This document shows, piece after piece, positions 1 through 8,991 of a stretch of 64,000 nucleotides of DNA (position 1 is the stretch's first letter; every line of letters begins with the position of its first letter). The DNA comes from Acrasis kona (lineage: Eukaryota; Heterolobosea; Eutetramitea; Acrasida; Acrasidae). The stretch spans positions 18,933-82,932 of the forward strand of contig JAOPGA020000471.1 of assembly GCA_026419775.2 (NCBI GenBank), written 5' to 3'. The notes beneath the pieces were generated by a model. The model had not been told where the DNA came from. It worked only from the letters and a program-made list of their open reading frames with translations, and made no database searches. The position numbers and the translations under genes are program-made.

Positions 1-1920
1 AGCTCAATGTTGAATTGGTTGAGTACACTGAGGCAAGAAGTATATAAGGACGTAGCATCTGATTGATATAAGAAACCAATCCTACGAACACCTTTGTAAT
101 TCAAAAGGTAAGACACTTGTGCTAAAATATCCTCGCTGTAACCCAATCTTGTATGAATAAAGTTGCGTTGAAATGGATCTCTTAATAGATTGGACCCCGT
201 AAATGCGCCAACCATTGAAATGTTGTTTTGGTTGATAAGCGGCGTGACTGCTAAGACTCCGCTTTCGCCAAAGTACCCAACGAGCCCTACGGAACGCACC
301 TGATTTAATAGATACAGAGTGTTATTGTACATTAAAGGAACGCTATAAGCGTCATCGACGGCTTCTAGTTGTAGTTTTCGACCTTGGAATCCACCGTTGG
401 CATTATAGGTTGTAAATGCGGTCATGATTCCAATGTAGTACTCGATTGCAGTATTGTATAAGCCACTTGAGATTGGAGTAGAGTGGCCAAATACTACTGG
501 CTTGATGATGGAAGTATAATCAGTTATACAAGTGCTTGTTGGCCAGGTATAAGTGTAGTCGTATAAACCCTTGTATTTCATGTCCGGTAAGATATCAAGC
601 ATGTACTATGGGAGGTGATTTAATGATTTAAAATGTGTATTACGTTTGTGTGTGATCCTTGGTTGCAGACATTATAAATGAAAGGACCAATCGTCCAATC
701 TTGTAAGAAGAATATTTGTTTGGAATAAACACTATTGATAATGTCTATACTCGTAATATTACTATGAATGGATTGTTAGTGGTTGCGCATTTTTATGATT
801 GAGTACTTGTCATTTTTGATCCACATTGCATTTTGTATTGCCTGTATCACCAGAGATCCTGTAATGTATCCCTCCACGGTGAGAAGGCTAGCATTAGACG
901 TAGAAAACTTGTTCATTGCTGAAATGTGATTCTTGATCATGTATGATTTGGAATCGAAGGCGGGGACTTGTGAAGACATGTGTATATTGGTTGTGTAATT
1001 GGCGGGCATGTATAATCCAAGGTCAAAGTTTGGCGTGAGCACGTAAAAGTGAATGTTGTCGACACTTGGAATTGGTGCTGTGTTGGTGTTATACTTTGGA
1101 CGAAGAATAATACTCACTTGTAAAGTTATTTCCCTTGAGCGTCAAGATTGTGTTCGCCACTACCGATGTACTACAAAGGGTTAGAAAACAAAATTTAAAT
1201 GTATTACGATCCTGTCAACACAACAGCCCCTACATAAGAAAATGTAGAGACGAAGCGGCTGATGCATGATGAGGTGTCAGACCCCACGTACATGCACGCA
1301 AAACGTATGGACAAGCCGGCGCTTGCGGCTGCCCTCACTAAGCCATCATGAATCACCACTCCCAAAGATGAACTAGGATAGATTACAGCAATGAACCTCG
1401 TCGAAACGAAATTGATGATGTGATTCAAGGTAGCGGCTGTCTCATCTAAAATGTTATTACATTACTAATTGTAGTAAATACCATCATAAGAACCTCTCAC
1501 ATTGAATATATAGTTTCCAGTGTTCCTGAGATCAAGTATACCTGTAAAAGGTCCAAAGAATGGTATGCTCATATTTTGAATGTATCTAGCCACTGATACC
1601 GTGGGATCGGTCCCAAAAAACCCTACGAATCCAATAAAAGAACCATTTTGAATGAAATATTGGGCGTTTGCAAGTGCGTTTGCTGCAACATATCCGTCGT
1701 CTCTGGTCACCATTATAATTTGCCTCCCTAAAGCTCCATTGTAGTTTAAATTATACTCCCGAAAAGCTACATTAATGCCCTCGGTGTAGTCACGAGCATT
1801 CTTCACGAAAGCACCTGTTAATCCAGCTGACTGAGCTAACAATATAGGACTAGTAGTGGTGATTACTACTCCACATACTGCTGAAGCGAGCATGAGCAAA
1901 GCAGCAGTTAGAGACAACAT
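1..1920 (-). CDS. Receptor-type protein with two tandem periplasmic-binding-protein-like (type I) domains, partial
   Basis: The ATG is at 1920 and the gene runs off the left edge. I join six exons in frame: 1482-1920, 1208-1445, 1118-1170, 807-1077, 644-761 and 605-1, with GT-AG introns of 36, 37, 40, 45 and 38 nt. The protein opens with a signal peptide (LTAALLMLASAVCGVV). A first ligand-binding fold follows (ILLAQSAGLTG, GFVGFFGTDPTVSVA), and near residue 400 a second copy starts (KPVVFGHSTPISSG, GLVGYFGESGVLAVTP). Such receptor-family ligand-binding regions sit outside the cell in metabotropic receptors, guanylate cyclases and bacterial amino-acid transporters. What follows the second domain (transmembrane segment, cyclase, kinase or GPCR) lies outside the window, so the signalling output is unknown. 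Exon joins are inferred from frame and splice signals only. Confidence 0.8.
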
Positions 1921-2284
1921 ATATTATCCTCGGAACTGTATTACTTTATAGAATTGTGCGTTTTTGGTGCCCGAACCATAATAGTGTAAATTACAAAAAC
2001 CGTCCTAGAATATTGCTATCATTCGGACATGCTTTTATAAATCCAGCCGGATCGTCCCGCATTTCATAGCCGCAAATTTTATGTGTGGTCATTTCAATGT
2101 AAACTTCTAAGGATTTTAACCTAAAAAGAAATATGGCAAAAATGCAAAAATAGCACTTTCGTAAAAAATTCCGAGATAACGGATTTTTAAATCAAAAACA
2201 AAAGAGTTCAAATGGCTAGTGACCAAACCACACTACAGAAAACAAGGACTTTGAAATTGTAACTTGAACACTAAAATAAGTTCT
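1921..2284. other. Intergenic, no gene seen
   Basis: AT-rich spacer between the receptor gene promoter side and the 3' end of the aldo-keto reductase gene. I see no open frame, RNA gene or clear repeat in it. Confidence 0.6.
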
Positions 2285-3211
2285 TTAATCAAACATTGGC
2301 AGTGCCCAATTTTTCATGGGATCGGTAAATCTCTTGTTCTTGTTCAAAGTATTAATCTTATCCACATCCTCTTTTGTGAGTTGAAGCTTGTAACTGTTGA
2401 AGTTCTCTTCTAAATGACCTCTCGATAGTGATTTTGGGACGGCACTGACGCCTCTCGAAACATTCCACGACAAAACAATTTGGGCAGGTTTGCAATTGTA
2501 CTTGTTACTAAGCTCCACAATCACTGGATCTTCGATTAATTTTGCACCTGATGCATCACCGTATGCCATCGGTCGGTACGCGGTGCAATGAATGTCGAAC
2601 TCTTGTAGTGTTTTCACCAAATCGTTTTGGTTGAGGTAGGGATGTATTTCGATTTGATTAACGGACGGCTTGATTCTTGCGTAGTTCATCATATCTAATA
2701 AGAGGGGTAAACTATAGTTTGAAACACCAATGTTCTTGACCAAGCCAGAGTCTACGAGCTCCTCCATTGCCTGCCAAGTCTCCTGTAAAGTTACCTTTGC
2801 AAATTTGATTTTGTTGTTCTCATCCCTTGGCAATCCAGGTTCGAGATCGTAACCAGTGTGTTCGAATGCAACTGGCCAGTGGATAAGATACAAATCCAAA
2901 TAATCAAGCTGTAACTGCTTGAGGGTGTTCTCGCAGGCGCCACGAACGTGTTCTTTTTTGAAGTTGGTGCACCAAAGTTTAGAAGTAATAAAAAGGTCCT
3001 TTCTATCAATATTTAAATCCTCACTTGATTTTTTCAAAGCGCTTCCAATTAACTTTTCATTCTTGTAGATTGCCGCACAATCAATGTGTCTGTATCCAAT
3101 CTCTAGAGCATTTTTTATTAAATTATTAACGTCTTGGACCTCAGATACACGCCATGTGCCTATGCCGAGCAGGGGCATAACACTTCCGCTCCGAAGAGTG
3201 ACATGGCTCAT
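2285..3211 (-). CDS. Aldo-keto reductase
   Basis: This intronless gene encodes 308 aa, the usual length for an NAD(P)H-dependent aldo-keto reductase. The TIM-barrel family hallmarks are all present: GIGTWRV near residue 16, then the catalytic tetrad Asp44, Tyr49 (in GYRHIDCAAIYKNE), Lys78 (FITSKLW) and His111 (LIHWP). The signature GLVKNIGVSNYS and the C-terminal cofactor region (VPKSLSRGHLEEN) are also present. It would reduce aldehydes or sugars in the cytosol; the substrate cannot be read from sequence. The start at 3211 is an ATG that directly precedes the conserved beta strand. The 3' end is followed by a long AT-rich spacer. Confidence 0.93.
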   Translation of the reverse strand: MSHVTLRSGSVMPLLGIGTWRVSEVQDVNNLIKNALEIGYRHIDCAAIYKNEKLIGSALKKSSEDLNIDRKDLFITSKLWCTNFKKEHVRGACENTLKQLQLDYLDLYLIHWPVAFEHTGYDLEPGLPRDENNKIKFAKVTLQETWQAMEELVDSGLVKNIGVSNYSLPLLLDMMNYARIKPSVNQIEIHPYLNQNDLVKTLQEFDIHCTAYRPMAYGDASGAKLIEDPVIVELSNKYNCKPAQIVLSWNVSRGVSAVPKSLSRGHLEENFNSYKLQLTKEDVDKINTLNKNKRFTDPMKNWALPMFD

Positions 3212-3218
3212 ATTCTAG

Positions 3219-4400
3219 TTGACAGGAACAAAATCATCATACTCCGATGTGACAAGTAGAAGAAAAGTTATTGTGTTTGGTAGAGTCTCCCCCACCAAAC
3301 TTAAATACATTATGGGTTTACAAATGGAACTCAAAAAAGACAACAATACGAATTATCGTGAAGACTCGAAACCATATCTTGGAGTACACCTTAATAGTCA
3401 ACATTATCGATTTGAGAAGTGCCACATGGGAATAACCACAAGGCCTGCGCAACTTTAAGTAGTCACTGCAAAAACAACACATCCATCTATAATCGTACAA
3501 ATAGATGATTTTTTAATTTGTGGCAAAAACCATTACGTAGCCGATTGGTTTATCAAAGAATTGTGAAGACCATCCTGTTCGTATTACCGAAAATGATATT
3601 GATTATTCATTATTTCAAGAGCAGACTTTAAAAGTCCATTAGAGGAAGTGAGGTTTTCAAAAACTTTTAAAAAACACAACAAAACGATCTCCAACTCAAA
3701 CAACAAGATCATCTCCATCAACAACCACAAACAAAACAATACAAGTCATCTATTAGTGCTAAAACTAATTGCGGAAATCCCAGACGAGGTCTACGTACAG
3801 TCACTACGGATCTCGAGGACAGTCATACTTGTTAACGGAGGAATTACCTCCATCATAAACCTATACCTCCCATCTAATCCCTTAAACAAACGATCCGAAG
3901 AAACTTATCCTAACAAACAGTAAGTGCCTAATTTCGTAGCTACTAAAATGTATTTAGAAGAATGAGTTGAAGAGGACGTTGGCGAGCCCAACAAGAAGGC
4001 GTTCTCCAAAAAGAAGAAGATTGGTCGACGATGTAAGCGTGGACATCCAGCACATGAATAAGGATCAGCTATGAGAAGCTCTCAAAAATCATAAAAAAGA
4101 CGGAAATGTATTTGCAAGAATTTACTAGCAAATAAAATTCAAGATGACGGCAATGTTTCGGGTCAGTGATAAGTCGATTGAACTTGCGGCTTATTGGTGA
4201 CAATGAATAAAAAAAACATCAATAAGTCATTGTCACAAATAATTTCGGCCGTCAAGGTGACACCTCAGGACGTCTCGCTCCTAAAGATGAGTAATTATAT
4301 TGTATTTCGTTGTGTGTTTGTTTCGAATGTTGAGGCTAATCCCTGTTTTATAAAAAAAAGAAATAATGTTGATCAATTTATTTGTACATTTTATTAAAAC
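3219..4400 (+). mobile_element. Decayed retroelement remnant (reverse-transcriptase-like), fossil
   Basis: Open stretches on the plus strand carry a reverse-transcriptase-like active-site motif (VQIDDFLICGKN, near 3495-3530) preceded by palm/finger-like sequence. Several further coding-like fragments follow up to about 4400. The element is broken by many changes and looks old. The family is uncertain; a DIRS-like or other LTR-type element is possible. Its right end (about 4363-4400) is nearly identical to the end of a partial ORF at the other end of the window (63625-63667), which suggests a dispersed family. A 10-bp inverted repeat with a 20-nt loop lies at 4197-4236. Both boundaries are approximate. 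Confidence 0.45.
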
Positions 4401-4719
4401 GCCATTCTTTAATATTGATATTTAATTTTACTTGCAGTGTGCATGGAGACTCCAGAGTTTTATGGTCGTCGCCAATCACGTCGGTTATGCCCACAAAGTG
4501 TAACGTGGCGCTGTATAGGATCTGTGACACAACAGTCGCAATTTTTGGCTTAATGTTTTTACTCCATCAAGTTTTATCTTTTATGTTGCAGTTGTGATCC
4601 TGTTATCCTTCCAAAGTTACTCTTATATGTGAAAGTTGTAATAGTTCGAATTAAGTACTTGATGCACATATGCACTAGATCATATCAATCAAATTGTTTA
4701 ATACCATGTTTATTGCACT
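4401..4719. other. Intergenic, no convincing gene
   Basis: Short open frames are present on the plus strand but none has an ATG-initiated, recognisable or spliceable coding pattern. The stretch separates the retroelement remnant from the convergent end of the TPR gene. Confidence 0.5.
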
Positions 4720-5699
4720 CTAACTGTTCTTTCGTTCATCACTCAATTTGTTTTCTATATTTCCAGTCTCTTGTGATGAGTCTACAGTGTTATTAATATC
4801 GTCATTAGCAGCGGTACTCTTTTTTAACAAACTAGTTGGAATTGGCGGAGGTTTTACACTAACGATACCTTGCTGCTCGCTCTCAGTATTGGGCTCGATG
4901 GCAACATCGTTTTTAGTCAACTCTGAAAGACATTCGGTCCTGTTGGACAATGCAGATGTATTAAGAGGATTTATTAACAAACAATCATCAAAACAACGAA
5001 TTGCCATTTCAATATGACCCATCGATTTTAGCGCAAGACCTTTATTGTAGTGAGCACCCTGCATATTCGGGTCAATCAATAGTGCAATATTAAAACACTT
5101 TACAGCCTCAATCAACCTTCCAGTCTCTGCGAAAACATTACCCATATTATAATGCGCAGAAGTGTTCATGGGATCAATTTCTTGAATGCGACCATAACAT
5201 TCCAAGGCTTCTTCGAACCTTTTTAAATGACGCAGTGCCGACCCCATATTAATATACGCATCTATATCATCGCTGTCAATATTAACTACAGCTCTGTAGC
5301 AATCAATTGCCTCGTCGTGTCTATTCAAATGACAAAGCGAAAGTGCCTTGTTATAATAAGGTAGAGGCATTTCTGGATCTATTTGAATGGCTCTGTCATA
5401 ATCTTTAATTGCTTTCTAGAGAATTATTTAAATTAAAAGTATTTTTTGTTTACTCTAAATAGACCAATTTCTTCGTATGCTATACCACGATTATAAAATG
5501 TTGGTGCATGATCAGGATTAATATCGATGGCATCATCATAACTCTCGATCGACTCCTCGAATTTTCCCATCAATTGCAAAATATTAGCCTTCTTGTAATA
5601 AAGTGGCGCACTTTTAGAATCCATTGCGATCATTTTATCCATCTCCACGATGGCTTCTTGATATTTATCAAGTGCCATCAACTCATCAACACTCGACAT
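4720..5699 (-). CDS. Tetratricopeptide-repeat protein
   Basis: Two exons (5454-5699 and 4720-5415) join across a 38-nt GT-AG intron to give 325 aa. The N-terminal 230 residues are a continuous array of about seven TPR units, recognisable by repeated Y-x-x-G/A and pro-rich turns such as INPDHAPTFYNRGIAY, IDPEMPLPYYNKALS, IDPMNTSAHYNMGNVF and IDPNMQGAHYNKGLAL. The last 70 residues are acidic, Asn/Ser-rich and probably disordered. TPR arrays are protein-binding scaffolds; the partner cannot be inferred. The intron falls inside a TPR helix and splicing restores the repeat register exactly (GLFR|KAIKDYDRA), which supports the join. Confidence 0.88.
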
Positions 5700-5755
5700 T
5701 TTCCTCCAGTTGATTGACGCATTACAACAATTGAAAAAAACTAAATTTTATTTTT

Positions 5756-8700
5756 CTACATTGTCCGCCGAATAGCCTCCATACCACCATCAACCACACA
5801 CACATAAGGCACCTGCTCCAAAACCAAGACCTTCTCCATCCTCTCCAACTGCTTACAGCTCTCTCTACAATCATCCCTTCCAATCAAAACAATAGGAAGA
5901 CCTTGTTTACATTTGACAGCAGTCACTATAGACTCCTCTATGGCCTGCTGACTCTTTACATCATCAGTATACAGTCTCGGATCGTCCAAGAAGGAAGAAA
6001 CGTGATGCGCCATGGCATAGTGATGACTTTCATAGTCAGAATACTTTCTAACATCGATAATCATCGCCACCTTGCTCACCACCTGATCAAATTCCTTTGC
6101 GCCCAGACGAGGACAAAGTTTATCGGAATAAGACTGAATGCTCATGGTACGAGAGCACACCAACATGCTCTTTGGCGTCTTGTCCACCAAACCATCAGCA
6201 TCATTGATGGCCCTCCTGATATCGATGCCCTGCATATTCTGAAACAAGGTCATCGCCGTATTAAAATCGGATTTCAACAAATTACCGCGCAGCTGCTTCA
6301 TCATACCAATGGCAAGAAACATTGGCAAGTGATGACTGCTGCTGCTCAACAACAAGGCATCCCACAGCTTAAAGATCTTTTCTATGGGCAACACATGAGC
6401 AAACAAGGTCAAGAACCAAGGAATGGCATACAGCTCGGCACTAAAACCAATATTACGCAAGTGAAGACCGAGTTCGGGGTCATGATAGATTAACAACTTT
6501 TGAAACGTGGCGAGACGTTCCTCCATGGCATGAGAGTTATCCTTCGCAAAGAAACCCTTCACGAACTTATCCACCAATGCCCTTATGCAACAAAAGGCTC
6601 TTGCTTCGAAATGAAAGTTCAAAACAACAAAAGGAGCAGTCAAAGAATCCAATCCTTGCCAATAAACAAGCGGACCCTTTTCCTTCTTTATTACAGCATC
6701 ATCCAACAATTCCTCCTCTGGAGGAGCATGTGGATTGCTGTTGCTACGAACCCTATCCACCACGCTAGTGTCGTGATCCACCACCCACGCCCTCAACACC
6801 CTTGTTAACTTTGCATGGCCCGTTTTCGAAGCCAACAGCTTGTTGTATTGATGACACCTGGGCACGTCCACCGCAATCTGTCTATCGCTGGCTTCACACT
6901 CCGCGCTCATCCACCTGCCGTTCCTCCTGGCAGTATTGTTCATTTTATTCAACAACAAATCATAAAGCTTCTTTGCTTCCAAATCTTGTTCCACGCCCAA
7001 TATCGCAGCCCATATCTCTCCCCTCAACACCCCTGGTATATCTGCCCTCGCCTCTCTCACGATTTCGAATCTGGTCTCCGGATAACCGATCAACAACTTT
7101 CTAAACAGCGCCACCCTTCCTTTTTGATAGTCCTTGTTCTTGTCGTTCTTGGTCAACAAGTTTTCGAAACTCGTCCATGGATAGGGACTATTGTGATGAG
7201 CGTTGCTGTGAGATCTCTTACGATACATGTCGCCGGTGACGTGCACTAGCGACGAATAACGAGCGTTGTTGCCCAGGATGGTATTGGCGTCTTCGTATTG
7301 CTCTTGGTTTTGATTCTCTGCCGTGTTGAGTGATGGTCTGGAATCGCGAAGGATTTCTTCGATGGATTCGGTGGATGTGGTGGTGTTGGGTGTGGTGGTG
7401 GAGATGGGCGAAGAGCGATGTTCGTGGAATGGAGAGTTGGGGGTGGTGGTGGATGGCATGTAACTGGGCACTGCTACGTAGTTGTAGTGATGATTGTGTG
7501 ATGATGCGTTCGTGCTCATGGGCGTTACTGGCGTCGAGTAATTGACGATGGGTACGAATGCATTTGCATCGCACCATTCTTTTAGTGTTGCGCTCGGTAT
7601 GGTGAGCGTTCTTTGATGGTAAAGTACTTGTTGTGATTGTGATTGTGATGATGATGATGATTTGGAATCATGAATGCGATAGACACGTGGCGAGAAGGAA
7701 ATTTGTTTTTTTGATTCGAATAGTCTTGAAATGGGTTTGTGTAATCCTTCAAAGTGTTCTTTCCATAGGCGATAGGATGACACCATGATGCCTTCTGGTT
7801 TCTTTGAAAGTACTTGATTGGCAGTCGGTGGTTGATTTTGATGGATGGGTGTCGTTGGCGATGATGATGATGATGATGATGATTCTTCAAAGTGTGTGCA
7901 TTTTAGGTAGGGAGTGGGAATGTATTTGAATGATTGTGGTGCGTGGGTTGATTGATGTTGTTTGAAAAAATCATTGGAGAGAACTTGTTGGATGGTGGGC
8001 CTGTATATTGGTGACGTCGTCAAACAGGATAGTAGAATGTCGGTGATGGATGGATCCATTCTTGATAATCGTTCGTATGCTTGTGCGTATTCTTTTGATG
8101 TGGAAGGATCGTATGTGGTGGTGGCGTCGTTGGAGTGCTCTTGATTCCTTTTTTCTCCACAGTAGTGAATGAATTTGATTAATTGTCGATAGGTGGAATC
8201 GGCGTCCTTGAATGAGTTGACCTTGAAGGGAAATGGTGTCTTTGAGCTCAGGATGTACTCTAATAGAATGACGGCGATGGTCCATACGTCGCACTCTGGT
8301 GTAATGTTTCCCCAAACGTCTTGATCTGGTTTCATTTTTAACGAAGCGTATAGTTCTGGTGCTAGGTAGGGAGGCGTGCCTAAAAGTATAATCTTGGGCT
8401 CTACGAACTTGTATAGATGGTAGAGTCCGTGATGACAAATCTTGACGTTGGCTACATTGTCGAGACCTAACCACTCTGGTACCATGTAACCCAAATGAAT
8501 GTCGTGGGCGTGAAGAACGTACATTGCATTCCAGAGTTGTGAAAAGACTTTATGTACCCTGTCGTCATTTACTCGCAGGTTTTGTTTTCGGCAAAAATCA
8601 ATTTCATCTCGTAGCGTTGTCTTGTACTGGACGGATACTAGAAGATGTAGGTCGCTTCCTGTCGATGATTGGAAGAGATCTACCTGTTCGCAGAGACCGT

Positions 8701-8986
8701 CATGTACAATGTTCCTAAGAGTATTAAATTCGTGCATTAATACTTCCTCTTGTTGTGCCTTTGTTTCATCGCTGCGGTGAGTCTGGAACGATTGTACTGC
8801 CAGGCACATGTTTGGTGGTTTTTTTGGTTTTGGTTTTTTTTGTGGTGCATCTTTTACTGGTGATTGTGGAGAATTTGAAGAGTTGGATTCGCTCCTGTTA
8901 CGGGTTGGACCTGATATCGATATCAGGAGCTTCTTCTTGGGAGCTCCAGACATTCCGTTTTTGTTGTAATATTCTTCAATTATCAT
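5756..8986 (-). CDS. TBCK: TBCK-like protein: pseudokinase, TBC (Rab-GAP) and rhodanese domains
   Basis: A single 1076-aa frame. An N-terminal kinase-like domain (about residues 75-370) keeps the PPYLAPEL activation-segment end but replaces the HRD and DFG motifs (LHAHDIHLGYMVPEW, KICHHGLYHLY), so it should be inactive. A Ser/Asn/His-rich linker follows, then a TBC domain (about 650-900) with the arginine finger (QIAVDVPRCHQYN) and glutamine finger (VYWQGLD) of active Rab-GAPs. A C-terminal rhodanese-like domain (IDVRKYSDYESHH) completes the order known for TBCK, a FERRY-complex/endosomal protein. The ATG is only 5 bp from the ATG of the divergent acylase gene. A second in-frame Met (MSGAPKKK, 12 residues in) is an alternative start that would widen the gap. 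Confidence 0.9.
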   Translation of the reverse strand: MIIEEYYNKNGMSGAPKKKLLISISGPTRNRSESNSSNSPQSPVKDAPQKKPKPKKPPNMCLAVQSFQTHRSDETKAQQEEVLMHEFNTLRNIVHDGLCEQVDLFQSSTGSDLHLLVSVQYKTTLRDEIDFCRKQNLRVNDDRVHKVFSQLWNAMYVLHAHDIHLGYMVPEWLGLDNVANVKICHHGLYHLYKFVEPKIILLGTPPYLAPELYASLKMKPDQDVWGNITPECDVWTIAVILLEYILSSKTPFPFKVNSFKDADSTYRQLIKFIHYCGEKRNQEHSNDATTTYDPSTSKEYAQAYERLSRMDPSITDILLSCLTTSPIYRPTIQQVLSNDFFKQHQSTHAPQSFKYIPTPYLKCTHFEESSSSSSSSPTTPIHQNQPPTANQVLSKKPEGIMVSSYRLWKEHFEGLHKPISRLFESKKQISFSPRVYRIHDSKSSSSSQSQSQQVLYHQRTLTIPSATLKEWCDANAFVPIVNYSTPVTPMSTNASSHNHHYNYVAVPSYMPSTTTPNSPFHEHRSSPISTTTPNTTTSTESIEEILRDSRPSLNTAENQNQEQYEDANTILGNNARYSSLVHVTGDMYRKRSHSNAHHNSPYPWTSFENLLTKNDKNKDYQKGRVALFRKLLIGYPETRFEIVREARADIPGVLRGEIWAAILGVEQDLEAKKLYDLLLNKMNNTARRNGRWMSAECEASDRQIAVDVPRCHQYNKLLASKTGHAKLTRVLRAWVVDHDTSVVDRVRSNSNPHAPPEEELLDDAVIKKEKGPLVYWQGLDSLTAPFVVLNFHFEARAFCCIRALVDKFVKGFFAKDNSHAMEERLATFQKLLIYHDPELGLHLRNIGFSAELYAIPWFLTLFAHVLPIEKIFKLWDALLLSSSSHHLPMFLAIGMMKQLRGNLLKSDFNTAMTLFQNMQGIDIRRAINDADGLVDKTPKSMLVCSRTMSIQSYSDKLCPRLGAKEFDQVVSKVAMIIDVRKYSDYESHHYAMAHHVSSFLDDPRLYTDDVKSQQAIEESIVTAVKCKQGLPIVLIGRDDCRESCKQLERMEKVLVLEQVPYVCVVDGGMEAIRRTM
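7860..7882. repeat. GAT trinucleotide run inside the TBCK-like gene
   Basis: About eight GAT triplets that encode the serine run of the TBCK linker on the minus strand. A shorter run lies near 7645-7660. These are simple-sequence tracts in a disordered linker. Confidence 0.85.
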
Positions 8987-8991
8987 TAAAC

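Noticed and set aside
6815-7249. Long plus-strand frames opposite the TBCK-like gene (also 5903-6493 and 7971-8474)
   Set aside because: They overlap a clearly conserved 1076-codon gene on the other strand, have no recognisable domains and reflect its codon bias.
8755-8991. N-terminal extension of the acylase frame
   Set aside because: It lacks an ATG start and lies inside the TBCK coding sequence; ATG 8992 precedes a normal start of membrane segments.
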